Origin: Pseudoalteromonas sp. XMcav2-N
Lineage (GTDB): Bacteria > Pseudomonadota > Gammaproteobacteria > Enterobacterales > Alteromonadaceae
Length of the DNA stretch: 64,000 nt
Direction of reading: 5' to 3'
Assembly: GCF_024124545.1 (NCBI RefSeq)
Contig: NZ_JAMXSF010000007.1
Location: 124,001 to 188,000, forward strand
Part shown: piece by piece, positions 1-7,757 of the stretch
Layout: every line of letters begins with the position of its first letter
Position numbering within the stretch: the first letter of the stretch is position 1
Position numbers and translations under genes: made by a program
Notes under the pieces: model-generated
Database searches by the model: none
The model's input: only the letters and a program-made list of their open reading frames with translations
Told to the model about the DNA's origin: nothing

Positions 1-1
1 T

Positions 2-406
2 GGTGTTAGACTGAATTCTCGGCTACATACCCTGGACTTGTCATACACGCAGCTGGAGGAAGTGGATATTGCGTCTTTGAATGAGCTGCACACTTTAGTG
101 ATAAAACATACACCGATATCACAACTGGCACTTGAGGCACGATTTAAGCACCTGGATATAAGTAATACTGAGGTGACTGAACTGCACCTGCCTGATGGCA
201 TGGAAAACACAGAGATATATTTTGCAGACAATAACCTGAGCAGTCTGACTGCAACAGGCAGTCAGCGAAATATCAGGCTGTTTCTTGAGGGGAGCGAATT
301 GAGCGACCAGGCCAGAGAGTTTTTGATCATTAATCAAGGGCAGATCCGGGGATTTCTGTGCCGTGATTTAGCGGTACCGGCTGAATGTACAATCCTTACG
401 CGTTAA
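2..406 (+). CDS. Leucine-rich-repeat protein, C-terminal fragment (cut by window edge)
   Basis: The reading frame is open from base 2 and ends with TAA at 404-406, so only the C-terminal ~134 residues are present; the true start lies outside the window. Repeats of about 20 residues with the pattern L-x-x-L-x-L-x-x-(T/N)-x-(L/I) are visible (LHTLDLSYTQLEEVDI, then FKHLDISNTEVTEL, then TEIYFADNNLSSL), which is a leucine-rich-repeat solenoid. The last ~45 residues leave the repeat pattern and probably cap it. LRR proteins usually bind other proteins; nothing here shows a partner or location. A TTG at base 38 could be read as a start, but the repeat pattern continues upstream of it, so it is internal. 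Confidence 0.75.
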   Translation, partial: GVRLNSRLHTLDLSYTQLEEVDIASLNELHTLVIKHTPISQLALEARFKHLDISNTEVTELHLPDGMENTEIYFADNNLSSLTATGSQRNIRLFLEGSELSDQAREFLIINQGQIRGFLCRDLAVPAECTILTR

Positions 407-415
407 TGCTTGCGG

Positions 416-448
416 GCCTTCGCGAAAACCTCTGGTATTCGCGAAGGC
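416..448. terminator. Perfect 11-bp hairpin between convergent genes
   Basis: GCCTTCGCGAA at 416-426 and TTCGCGAAGGC at 438-448 are perfect inverted repeats around an 11-nt loop. It lies between the ends of two convergent genes and probably works as a transcription barrier in both directions, although neither side has a clear T-tract. Confidence 0.5.
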
Positions 449-497
449 TATTGCCAAGCTCAGTGGGTTGCGGGAGTGATACATACGTTTTACGAAC

Positions 498-917
498 TCA
501 GTAAAACTTACACATTCCCAGCCCCAGCGATTGGCCATCACGCAATGCGTAGCCGTAGCGCTGGTAGAAAGCTTCTTTGCCGTGTGCCGCCAGCAATGCT
601 GCGGTTGCGCCATTGTGACAATGTGTCGATAAGTATTGCTCAATGTTATCCATAACGATATGGCCCAGTCCACACCCCTGATGATCCGGGTGCACAATGA
701 CGTCCTGGATGTAAAAGTACATATATCCATCGCCAACTACCCGACCACACGCAACCAGTTGCTGCCCCTTGCGACACTGCACCCAGTACAGTGAAGCTGC
801 AATACTGGCTGCAACTTGCTCAGAAGGTGGGTTTTGCCAACCGATACTGGCGCGCAGCGCGCTGAACTCAGTGGCTGCGGGCGGTGTATGTGAAATCTCC
901 AGCTCAGTCGTCAACAT
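498..917 (-). CDS. GNAT-family N-acetyltransferase
   Basis: A 139-residue single-domain GNAT acetyltransferase. The acetyl-CoA-binding motif A is seen as [14 protein letters not shown] (Q-x-x-G-x-G type), followed by a helix and by a late [11 protein letters not shown] segment typical of the C-terminal strand-helix of this fold. The substrate cannot be told. I start at the ATG at 915-917. An upstream TTG (957-959) would add 14 residues but would push the gene 56 bp into the chemoreceptor gene; with the ATG the overlap is 14 bp. The gene follows the chemoreceptor on the same strand and may be cotranscribed. Confidence 0.8.
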   Translation of the reverse strand: MLTTELEISHTPPAATEFSALRASIGWQNPPSEQVAASIAASLYWVQCRKGQQLVACGRVVGDGYMYFYIQDVIVHPDHQGCGLGHIVMDNIEQYLSTHCHNGATAALLAAHGKEAFYQRYGYALRDGQSLGLGMCKFY

Positions 918-2859
918 CAAATCTGTCCACCAGTTGGTCAAGGTTATTTGCCAGTTCAACTAATTGCGTTGCCCCGGCATGCAGAGCATCGGCTGAGTCT
1001 CCCACTTGCTGCACCGACTGACTGACGCCCTGGATACGAGACTGAGTTTCCTCGGCGGCCTCACCCTGAGCGTTGGCCTGACGGGAAATATCAGCAATGA
1101 TGGTCTTAACGCGAGAGACCGAGCTGGCGATGTCGTCGAATGCCTGATGAGCCAGTTCCGACTGTTCGATGGCTTGCTTAGACTCATCAACACTGGCGGT
1201 CATGCGCTCAGAAACACTGCGGGTTTGTTCAATCAGTTTAGTCAGGACTTGTTCAATGTCCTGGGTTGCATCATGAGAACGCTGAGCCAGTGTTCGTACT
1301 TCATCGGCCACGACAGCAAAACCACGGCCTTGTTCGCCGGCACGAGCGGCTTCAATGGCTGCATTCAAAGCAAGTAAGTTGGTTTGCTCGGCAATGGTAC
1401 GGATCACCTCCAAAATGTTGGTGATGTTATTACTTTCGTTTTCGAGCTTACTCATGGCGGTGGCCGAATCGCCAAGTGAATCATTGAGTTTGGCCACTTG
1501 AGTCACTGTACTTTGGATCATTTGGTTACCGGTTTGAGTGTGTTGTTCTGTGGTCGAAATTTCGTTGAGTGCATCGCCACAGTTATCACTGACCGTCATC
1601 GCCATACTCGCCATGGATTGCGTGGTATCCGTGGCGGTTTGTGAGGTTTTTTCCTGATGGCGGCACTGGTCCCGGATGTCGTTTATCCGTGACTGAGAAG
1701 TTTGCGCTTCACCATTGAGTGTTCTGGCGTTGTTCTGGATGTCCTTAACCAGCGCATTTATTGAGTTTAGAAATTGATTAAACCAGGTTGCCAGCTCGCT
1801 GATCTCATCATTACCTATCACCTGTAGTCGTTTAGATAAGTTGCCCTCGCCCTGAGCTATTTCTTTGAGGCCATCTGAAACCATTTCTATGGGGTAGACA
1901 ATTTTGTTGGCCAGCACAATGGCGATGACGACGAACAAAGCCAGCATTATCACTGCGATGATGCTGATGCTGTAAGTCATGTTGTAAGACGAGGTGAGGA
2001 TCTCATCTTCTTCAATGATAGCAATAAAGGTCCAACCGAGTTCCTCAGAGCGATAAAACTTGGCATTGAAGGTTTTATCCTGGTGTTCCAGTGTAATGAA
2101 AGGTTCACCCCCCGCGTTTCGGATAGCCTGATATCGGGCGTCACTCAAATCACGAATGTTTTTAAAGTTATTTTCGGCGTTTTTGGGGTCTGCCAGCACA
2201 GTGCCCTGATTGTCGAGTAACAACAAATAGCCGGTGTTGCCCAGTTTAATGTTGCTGACAATATCGGTCAGTGTCGACAAGGTCACATCCAGCGATTGAA
2301 CGCCGAGCATTTGGCCGTTTTTCATGATCCCGGTAGCAACGGAAACCATTGCCTGTCCGGTAACGCCCTGATAAGGCTCAGTGATCACCACCTGAGATGG
2401 ATTGGAGCTGACCTGCTGATACCAGGGCCTTTTACGCGGATCATAGTTGCCTAAAGGCTCAGCAGGATACTGAATAAAGCCACCATCACGAGTACCCAGA
2501 TAAACGAATAGCAACTCGGGGTGAGTTTTGCCAAAGGTGGTGTACAGGTCAAAAATTTCTGCTTCTGCCTGACCTGAGGCCTCCGGCGTCATCATTTTCT
2601 CTGCACCAAAATAGGTGGTTGTGTCTTTGTTGACGGATTGCACGGTTTTACTTTGCGCTAAGAATCGGGCATTACTTTTCATCTGCTCAAAGAAGATGAT
2701 AAATGCATTTTCTATTTGTCGTATCTCGTTGACTGACGTCTCTAAGAATCGGTCCAGTGACTCTTGTTTGGTGCGCGAGATACTCATGATGGATATTGCA
2801 AGAATTGGAATGATAACGGTCATTACAAAGCTTAAAATCAGCTTTTTACGCATTCTCAT
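904..2859 (-). CDS. Methyl-accepting chemotaxis protein with dCache_1 sensor
   Basis: A 651-residue transmembrane chemoreceptor. There is an N-terminal membrane helix (about residues 7-28), a periplasmic double-Cache domain (about 35-285), a second membrane helix ([20 protein letters not shown]), a HAMP domain and a cytoplasmic signalling domain with the conserved hairpin tip [20 protein letters not shown]. In the sensor, a Tyr in FVYLGTRDG, the R-P-W-Y of KRPWY, a Tyr in TEPYQG and the Asp of QSLDVTL fall at the spacing known for the amino-acid-binding dCache_1AA class (PctA type), so an amino-acid ligand is inferred. The start is the ATG at 2857-2859: AGGTGG lies six bases upstream. An earlier TTG (2863-2865) sits directly against that ribosome site and is rejected. 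Confidence 0.93.
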   Translation of the reverse strand: MRMRKKLILSFVMTVIIPILAISIMSISRTKQESLDRFLETSVNEIRQIENAFIIFFEQMKSNARFLAQSKTVQSVNKDTTTYFGAEKMMTPEASGQAEAEIFDLYTTFGKTHPELLFVYLGTRDGGFIQYPAEPLGNYDPRKRPWYQQVSSNPSQVVITEPYQGVTGQAMVSVATGIMKNGQMLGVQSLDVTLSTLTDIVSNIKLGNTGYLLLLDNQGTVLADPKNAENNFKNIRDLSDARYQAIRNAGGEPFITLEHQDKTFNAKFYRSEELGWTFIAIIEEDEILTSSYNMTYSISIIAVIMLALFVVIAIVLANKIVYPIEMVSDGLKEIAQGEGNLSKRLQVIGNDEISELATWFNQFLNSINALVKDIQNNARTLNGEAQTSQSRINDIRDQCRHQEKTSQTATDTTQSMASMAMTVSDNCGDALNEISTTEQHTQTGNQMIQSTVTQVAKLNDSLGDSATAMSKLENESNNITNILEVIRTIAEQTNLLALNAAIEAARAGEQGRGFAVVADEVRTLAQRSHDATQDIEQVLTKLIEQTRSVSERMTASVDESKQAIEQSELAHQAFDDIASSVSRVKTIIADISRQANAQGEAAEETQSRIQGVSQSVQQVGDSADALHAGATQLVELANNLDQLVDRFDVDD

Positions 2860-3011
2860 GGGCAACCACCTCGGTTTTTATTGTAATAATAGTGTAGTTG
2901 TGAACGAAGCAGATTGCTCCGAATTAGCCCAATTTATGGGCTTTGAATTAATATTACAAACTTCGTGCGGCTGAACAAGAGAGAAGTGGCAAAAGGTTGA
3001 CCCCTTTACAA

Positions 3012-3047
3012 TCGATGTAGAGCTCTAAAAGCAGACCTCTACATTGA
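3012..3047 (-). terminator. Hairpin downstream of the 52-aa peptide gene
   Basis: TCGATGTAGAG (3012-3022) and CTCTACATTGA (3037-3047) pair over 11 positions with one G-T wobble around a 14-nt loop. It lies 18 bp after the stop of the peptide gene. No long T-tract follows, so termination strength is uncertain. Confidence 0.45.
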
Positions 3048-3065
3048 TGCGACGATGCTAGCGGA

Positions 3066-3224
3066 TCACCTGGGACAATAGTGATATAACGAAAACATGT
3101 CACAGATTTTGCCAGATAAAGACGCTGTTGCTTCGCCACCACCAACTTGTGGGGTAGCTTGCTGTGGCAGTGAATGAGACTGCGTCAGGCGCTTCAAACT
3201 CGTTTTTTTTACTTTTATTTTCAT
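3066..3224 (-). CDS. Small RiPP-precursor-like peptide with double-glycine leader (52 aa)
   Basis: A 52-residue peptide in an otherwise gene-free 535-bp gap. The N-terminus is very basic (MKIKVKKTSLKRLTQSHS), followed by LPQQATPQVGGG, a double/triple-glycine processing motif at residues 28-30, and then a 22-residue core EATASLSGKI-C-DMFSLYHY-C-PR with Cys41 and Cys50 and several Ser/Thr. From memory, the pattern of basic LKxL leader, T-P-x-V-x-G-G and short Cys-containing core matches leaders annotated as class I lanthipeptide or 'natural product precursor' in Pseudoalteromonas-like bacteria. AGGG sits 7 nt upstream of the ATG (3222-3224) and a hairpin follows the stop. No modifying enzyme or C39 transporter is adjacent, so it would be an orphan precursor. 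Confidence 0.6.
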   Translation of the reverse strand: MKIKVKKTSLKRLTQSHSLPQQATPQVGGGEATASLSGKICDMFSLYHYCPR

Positions 3225-3394
3225 GCTGTAACCCTGTTAAATAGTGATAGAAATGATGCTGTCCCTGACTAATAATGCTTGCCAGGCGTAACCAGCATCC
3301 AAGCAAATCCATTATCAAATGGTATAGGCGCTCCTTGCGTCCTCCATAGCTATTTAAACGCATGCATAATAATTAATCAAATGTTTTTACTAAA

Positions 3395-4747
3395 CTATTT
3401 AATATCGTGTTTTTTCATTAGCTTATAAAAGTCAGAGCGGTTTCGTTGTGCCAGTTTAGCGGCTTGCGGCACATTATGCTGACACAAGGCCAGCACCTTA
3501 AGTATATAATCTCGCTCAAACTGCCGTTTGGCATCATTGAGGCCGACAAACGCCTGGCGGTCATCCTGTGCTGGCAAGGCATTGAGCACGCTGTCCTCTG
3601 GAATATGAGTACCAGGCGTCATTGCCACACAATACTCAATCACATTGTGTAACTGGCGGATGTTACCGGGCCAGGCATAGTTTAACAGTGCAGTGACAGC
3701 ATCCGGCGAGAGGCGCTTGGGTGCTTTACTGAGTTGCTTTAAGAACAGGCTAGCGAGCAAGGGAATGTCCTCAACACGATCTTTGAGTGCTGGCAGAGAC
3801 AACTGCACAACGTTAAGCCGGTAGTAAAGGTCTTCTCTGAACGCTCCTTCACTCACGGCCCGAGCAATATTTTTATGGCTTGCCGAGAGGATCCGAACAT
3901 TAACGGCTTGCTCATGCTGCCCACCGATTGGACGAACCGTTTTTTCTTGCAAGACTCTCAGCAATTTTACCTGTAAGTCGAGCGGCATATCCCCGATTTC
4001 ATCCAGTAATAATGTGCCCTGATCGGCGGCCTGGATCAGTCCCTGTTTATCTGTAATTGCACCGGTAAACGCCCCTTTCTTATGGCCAAATAATTCAGAT
4101 TCCAGCAGATGCGCGGGCAGGGCGCCACAGTTTATGGCGATAAATGGTCCCTCAGCATGGCTGCTCGCGCGATGAATAGCCCGAGCCGTCACTTCTTTAC
4201 CCGTGCCGCTTTCTCCTTGGATCAGAATGTTGGCCTGACTGGGGGCGATGGCTTTGATTTGTTGCACCAGCTGGCGCATGCTCGCACTTTGGTGGTACAA
4301 ACCGTGGAAATTATCTGGATCTGGCGCGTGTAACGTACTTTTTTCAGGCAGCGCTTTGTTGATGGCTGCAAGCAGTTCATCACTGTCGATAGGCTTAGTG
4401 ATAAAGGCGCTGATCCCCTGCTGAATGGCATCAACGGCATCGGGGATGGAGCCATGTGCGGTCATCATGATCACGGGCAGGCCCGGGTAGTTCGCCTGTA
4501 ATTTCTGGTTAAGGGCCAGACCGTCCATATTATCCATACGCAAGTCTGTGAGCACCAAATCGATGGACGTATTTGCAAGTTGTCGCAATGCCGCATGACC
4601 ACTACTGGCAAGTGCAACCTCAAAACCATGGCTTTCCAGCCGCATTGCCAGCAACTCGCTCAGGGCCGGGTCGTCGTCTACCAGCAAAATGGAGATGCTG
4701 CGCGTTGCGGGCTGAGGATCCGTGATATCACTTTCTGCATAAGACAT
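3395..4747 (-). CDS. glrR: Sigma-54-dependent response regulator GlrR (QseF)
   Basis: A 450-residue NtrC-family activator. The receiver domain (about 18-130) has the acidic pair in LLVDDDP and phospho-acceptor Asp68 in LVLTDLRMD. The AAA+ domain (about 150-375) has Walker A GESGTGKE, the sigma-54 contact loop GAFTGA near residues 222-227 and Walker B LLLDEIGDM. The C-terminus (about 405-450) is a Fis-type helix-turn-helix ending QRNRSDFYKLMKKHDIK. The length and the gene order kinase-QseG-regulator match the GlrK/GlrR (QseE/QseF) system, where GlrR activates sigma-54 promoters from distant TGTC-N10-GACA-like sites. The start ATG overlaps the TAA of qseG (TAATG) and has AAGGAG upstream, so translation is coupled. 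Confidence 0.95.
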   Translation of the reverse strand: MSYAESDITDPQPATRSISILLVDDDPALSELLAMRLESHGFEVALASSGHAALRQLANTSIDLVLTDLRMDNMDGLALNQKLQANYPGLPVIMMTAHGSIPDAVDAIQQGISAFITKPIDSDELLAAINKALPEKSTLHAPDPDNFHGLYHQSASMRQLVQQIKAIAPSQANILIQGESGTGKEVTARAIHRASSHAEGPFIAINCGALPAHLLESELFGHKKGAFTGAITDKQGLIQAADQGTLLLDEIGDMPLDLQVKLLRVLQEKTVRPIGGQHEQAVNVRILSASHKNIARAVSEGAFREDLYYRLNVVQLSLPALKDRVEDIPLLASLFLKQLSKAPKRLSPDAVTALLNYAWPGNIRQLHNVIEYCVAMTPGTHIPEDSVLNALPAQDDRQAFVGLNDAKRQFERDYILKVLALCQHNVPQAAKLAQRNRSDFYKLMKKHDIK

Positions 4748-5286
4748 TATTGTTGCTCCTTAGGTGCTTGAGGGGACTCAACCAGGGGCACGTCCTGAAG
4801 CCTTTGTTGCTCTATGTCGACCAGCTCTTGTTTGAGCGTCATTAGTGCCTGACTGGTTTGGCTCAGTTGTGATTGGATCTGGGTTAGTTTTGCGTTGCTG
4901 CGATGCAGGCGGATTTTTTGTCCCCGCAGCACCTGTGACTGTTGTTTAAGCGTGCTAAACCACAGATGATAGTGCTGTGGCCAGGGTTGGCTTTGCTCTA
5001 TGGCGGTAATTGCCCGCAACTGCCTGGTAGTCGACACTGTGTTGCAGTAGTCGTACATAAAGGTTTCTATAGCAGCCTGACCGATATAGCGCTCCGATTT
5101 GTTATGCTTCGCAGGCAAAGCCTGCTGGCATATCTGTAAATAACGTTTGAGCAGAACTGTCAGTGGTGCATAGTCCGGACTCACCGTTTTGCTTGGCCCG
5201 ATAAAGCTACTTTTGTGTGCATTGGGACTCAACTGGCAGCCACTCAGGCTGACAACGAGCACTAAGCTCAACAATGGGATTCTCAT
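4747..5286 (-). CDS. qseG: QseG-like lipoprotein of the GlrK/GlrR operon
   Basis: A 179-residue outer-membrane-type lipoprotein. The signal peptide MRIPLLSLVLVVSLSGCQLS ends in the lipobox LSGC, with Cys17 as the lipidated residue. The rest is soluble and mostly helical, with a coiled-coil-like C-terminal stretch rich in Gln and Leu (about residues 120-165). Identification rests mainly on position: in enterobacteria qseG sits between glrK and glrR and its product stimulates GlrK. The ATG overlaps the glrK stop codon (ATGA) and the last base of the stop overlaps the glrR start, so the three genes are one operon. Confidence 0.8.
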   Translation of the reverse strand: MRIPLLSLVLVVSLSGCQLSPNAHKSSFIGPSKTVSPDYAPLTVLLKRYLQICQQALPAKHNKSERYIGQAAIETFMYDYCNTVSTTRQLRAITAIEQSQPWPQHYHLWFSTLKQQSQVLRGQKIRLHRSNAKLTQIQSQLSQTSQALMTLKQELVDIEQQRLQDVPLVESPQAPKEQQ

Positions 5287-6680
5287 TTGCTTATTCCTTG
5301 TTTTGGCAAAGTTAAACTAAATTCACAGCCCGGGTGGGTATTTTGCCACCCTAACTGGCCACCAATCTGGTTCACACATTCCTCGACAATGGCCAGTCCC
5401 AGTCCGCTGCCTGCAATCGGGTCACTGTGTTTGCCTCTGACAAAGGGTTTAAACAGGTGATTGGCTTCTTGTGGGTCGAGCCCGGGTCCATCATCACGGA
5501 TACTGATTTGCCAGTGGTCTGGCGTGTCTGTCAGATCTATGCTGATTTGGGTCTTGGTATACTGAATGGCGTTGCCAAGCAGGTGTGTCAGTGCCAGTTT
5601 GACAGGCATTTCGGGCAATTGAGTGAGCGCTGGGTTAAAGCGCCAGTCAATTTGAATACCTGCGCCTTGTAGTCGCTGTGCAAAGTGCTCCTCAAGCTGC
5701 TCTTTGATTGCCAGGGCGCTACAACGCGCCTGTTGACTATGCGGATGGCTGGCAGCGCTAAATGTGAGTAGATCTTCAATCAGTTGAGTGAGCTTTGTCA
5801 CTGAGGAGCTCAGAATGCCGGTTACGCGCCGCTGCTTGTCGTTAAGCTGCCCCAAGTGAGGTGTATTGAGTAACTCAGTGCCTTCTTTGATGGAGGCCAG
5901 CGGGGTTTTTAACTCGTGCGATACATGGCGCAAAAAGGTCTCTTTTTGTTGCTTGCTGGCGGTCAGCTCATTGCGAACCTGTTCAAGACGTTCCCCCAAC
6001 TGTGTGAACTCATGGCTTCCCGATAATCGAATGGGAGTAGCAAATTGACCGTCACCAACAACTGCAATGGCCTTCTCCAGCTGAAATAACTGGCGGGAGA
6101 TCCGTTTGATCAGCCAGATACTGAGTCCAATCAGGATAGGTAACAGCATGCTCAGTCCGATTAAAAAGCGCTGGCGGATCTTACTTTGTTGTGCCAGCGC
6201 TTCGTCGAGCGTTTTGTCGAGGGCCTGCTGTAGCGATTGTGACTCACGGGCCAGAACTGCGACCATGGCTGACAAGGTTTTACTGTCGGGAGCCTGGGCC
6301 TGTTGCCAATTTGCAACGGCTGCGCTTTTTTCCAGTGTGATCAGCAGTGTTTTGAGCGCATTTTTACGCTTGTGCCAGTTTTCGTTGATACTTTTTTGCA
6401 GCTTTTCGCTTTGTAGCAGCTGATTGTTCAGCTGGGCTTTTTCGAGCGCCATAAGGGCATTTCGTAGCTCATTGAACTCCGATATAACCTTCTGATTATT
6501 CGAGTAAATATTTTGAACCTGTTGCTGCTGGTAGGCGACCGACTGAATAAACCACAGAGTAAGCAATAACAGAGGGACCAGGGCCAGCAACAGTGCCATC
6601 AGTGCCTGCTTCCAAAGTGCCTGAGAAAAAAATTGTTGGAGTGGCTTGGAAGAGCGCTGTCCTGAACTGGCTTGCTGCAT
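5283..6680 (-). CDS. glrK: Sensor histidine kinase GlrK (QseE)
   Basis: An inner-membrane histidine kinase of 465 residues from the start chosen. It has a first membrane helix (MALLLALVPLLLLTLWFI), a helical periplasmic domain, a second membrane helix (FLIGLSMLLPILIGLSIWLI), HAMP, the H-box FLRHVSHELKTPLASIKEG, the N-box LLGNAIQYT, and the G-boxes DDGPGLD and GSGLGLAIVEE. It phosphorylates GlrR. The frame stays open to an ATG at 6834-6836, but I choose the ATG at 6678-6680: this gives the usual GlrK length (about 475 in E. coli) and leaves two operator-like inverted repeats (6715-6734, 6784-6801) in noncoding DNA. Neither start has a strong ribosome site, so the start is not certain. Confidence 0.88.
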   Translation of the reverse strand: MQQASSGQRSSKPLQQFFSQALWKQALMALLLALVPLLLLTLWFIQSVAYQQQQVQNIYSNNQKVISEFNELRNALMALEKAQLNNQLLQSEKLQKSINENWHKRKNALKTLLITLEKSAAVANWQQAQAPDSKTLSAMVAVLARESQSLQQALDKTLDEALAQQSKIRQRFLIGLSMLLPILIGLSIWLIKRISRQLFQLEKAIAVVGDGQFATPIRLSGSHEFTQLGERLEQVRNELTASKQQKETFLRHVSHELKTPLASIKEGTELLNTPHLGQLNDKQRRVTGILSSSVTKLTQLIEDLLTFSAASHPHSQQARCSALAIKEQLEEHFAQRLQGAGIQIDWRFNPALTQLPEMPVKLALTHLLGNAIQYTKTQISIDLTDTPDHWQISIRDDGPGLDPQEANHLFKPFVRGKHSDPIAGSGLGLAIVEECVNQIGGQLGWQNTHPGCEFSLTLPKQGISK

Positions 6681-6714
6681 AAATGACTTTGCTATTGTGG
6701 GCGTTTTTGGTTCG

Positions 6715-6734
6715 CTGTTGCCAAATAGCAACAG
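6715..6734. promoter_or_regulatory. Candidate GlrR enhancer site 1
   Basis: CTGTTGC, six bases, then GCAACAG: a perfect inverted repeat. The inner form TGTT-N10-AACA has the same spacing as the TGTC-N10-GACA site known for enterobacterial GlrR. It lies about 177 bp upstream of the predicted start site of the EF-hand operon, a normal enhancer distance for a sigma-54 activator. Confidence 0.65.
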
Positions 6735-6783
6735 ACGTAACTTGTTGATTTTTATAGTTGAGCCAAAAACGCAGGTTAAACAG

Positions 6784-6801
6784 TGTTGCCATTTAGCAAC
6801 A
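6784..6801. promoter_or_regulatory. Candidate GlrR enhancer site 2
   Basis: TGTTGC, six bases, then GCAACA: the same inverted repeat as at 6715-6734, 68 bp further on (centre to centre). It lies about 109 bp upstream of the predicted EF-hand transcription start. Two copies of one dyad in this gap are unlikely by chance. Confidence 0.65.
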
Positions 6802-6874
6802 AACCGCCTTAATCCCACCTGAACTTTTTTACCCATAAAAATGTAAGTTCATGAAATAAATGAACAAAATTAAA

Positions 6875-6891
6875 TTGGCACCAAAGTTGGA
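6875..6891 (+). promoter_or_regulatory. Sigma-54-like promoter (-24/-12) for the EF-hand operon
   Basis: TTGGCAC, five bases, then TTGGA. The -24 GG (6877-6878) and the -12 element are exactly at the spacing of the consensus TGGCACR-N4-TTGCW; the one departure is GG instead of GC at -12. Transcription would start near 6902, about 80 bases before the first EF-hand gene. Confidence 0.6.
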
Positions 6892-6980
6892 ATAGTCATG
6901 TCAAACGCAGCCAACAAACTCCAAGCGGTTTCTCGGCAGCTGAATTAACAGCAAACATTCAAAAACAGAAGGAAAGTAAC

Positions 6981-7202
6981 ATGAAAACATCTATGACAAT
7001 GATTGCGGCTTTGGGTCTGACTGTACTGGCAACCGGTGCGATTGCAGGCAGCGACTTCGAAAAGTATGACACAGATGGTGATGGCACTATCAGTCTGAGT
7101 GAATCAAAAGCAAATCCCAGATTGATGGGACAGTTTAAAGATCTGGATAGCAATGGCGATGGTCAGCTGAGCAGAAGTGAATTCTCAGGCTTCAATAACT
7201 AA
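6981..7202 (+). CDS. Secreted EF-hand mini-protein 1
   Basis: A 73-residue exported protein. The signal peptide MKTSMTMIAALGLTVLATGAIAG is followed by a single pair of EF-hands with calcium loops DTDGDGTISLSE (about residues 29-40) and DSNGDGQLSRSE (about 55-66), both with the canonical acidic residues at positions 1, 3, 5 and 12. It should bind two calcium ions in the periplasm or outside. AAGGA lies upstream of the ATG. It is the first of four related genes and the one closest to the sigma-54-like promoter. Its biological role cannot be read from the sequence. Confidence 0.9.
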   Translation: MKTSMTMIAALGLTVLATGAIAGSDFEKYDTDGDGTISLSESKANPRLMGQFKDLDSNGDGQLSRSEFSGFNN

Positions 7203-7228
7203 TAGATGCTTATACAGGAGAAGCTATT

Positions 7229-7444
7229 ATGCAGCTAAAACATGTATTTGCACTGACAATCGGTATGCTCACCAGCGCATTTGCGTTTGCCTCTGAGGTA
7301 GATTTTGCGCTTCTGGACGCCAACAGCGATGGGTTGGTCAGTATGTCAGAAGCGAAACAGGTCCCTCAGGTAGCTGAGGCGTTCAGACGCCTGGACAGAA
7401 ATCGCGACGGTGCGCTGAGCGCCAAAGAATTTAGTCACTTTTAA
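7229..7444 (+). CDS. Secreted EF-hand mini-protein 2
   Basis: A 71-residue exported protein with signal peptide MQLKHVFALTIGMLTSAFAFA and two EF-hand loops, DANSDGLVSMSE and DRNRDGALSAKE. It starts 26 bp after gene 1 with AGGAG before the ATG, so it is in the same operon. It is the most divergent of the four in its signal peptide and in the helix between the loops, but both calcium loops keep their ligands. Confidence 0.88.
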   Translation: MQLKHVFALTIGMLTSAFAFASEVDFALLDANSDGLVSMSEAKQVPQVAEAFRRLDRNRDGALSAKEFSHF

Positions 7445-7467
7445 GCCAATTTAGTGAGGAAATTATG

Positions 7468-7674
7468 ATGAACAAACTTATGTTAAGCACAGTATTGATG
7501 CTGGCCAGCCTGGGCGCACATGCAGCAAGCAGCTCATTTTCATCCTTTGATGCCGATGGTGATGGGTTTATTTCAAAATCTGAAGCGGCAGGCTCAGAAA
7601 CGTTAACAGTCATCTTCGACAAGCTTGACGTCAATGGTGACGGCAAGCTCTCAGAGCAGGAATTTCGTCAGTAA
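7468..7674 (+). CDS. Secreted EF-hand mini-protein 3
   Basis: A 68-residue exported protein with signal peptide MNKLMLSTVLMLASLGAHAA and EF-hand loops DADGDGFISKSE and DVNGDGKLSEQE. Two ATG codons stand in tandem; I choose the second (7468-7470) because it aligns with the start of gene 4 and lies seven bases from GAGGA, while the first lies only four bases away. It is nearly a paralogous twin of gene 4. Confidence 0.9.
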   Translation: MNKLMLSTVLMLASLGAHAASSSFSSFDADGDGFISKSEAAGSETLTVIFDKLDVNGDGKLSEQEFRQ

Positions 7675-7685
7675 CAGAATAAATT

Positions 7686-7708
7686 AAGTGGCGCGTTTCG
7701 CGCTACTT
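7686..7708 (+). terminator. Hairpin between EF-hand genes 3 and 4
   Basis: AAGTGGCGCG (7686-7695) and CGCGCTACTT (7699-7708) pair with one G-T wobble around a 3-nt loop. There is no T-tract. It may attenuate transcription or protect the upstream messenger end, setting gene 4 apart from genes 1-3. Confidence 0.5.
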
Positions 7709-7757
7709 CCCCAAATTCACCTAATACACCTTAAAACCTTACGCTAAGGAGCTAAGT

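Noticed and set aside
368..736. A 122-codon minus-strand frame and small plus-strand frames around 410-963
   Set aside because: They overlap the acetyltransferase gene in other frames, cross the hairpin and lack any motif.
3100..3363. An 87-codon minus-strand frame overlapping the 52-residue peptide gene
   Set aside because: It lies in another frame, has no ribosome site or domain, and overlaps the better supported peptide with leader, ribosome site and hairpin.
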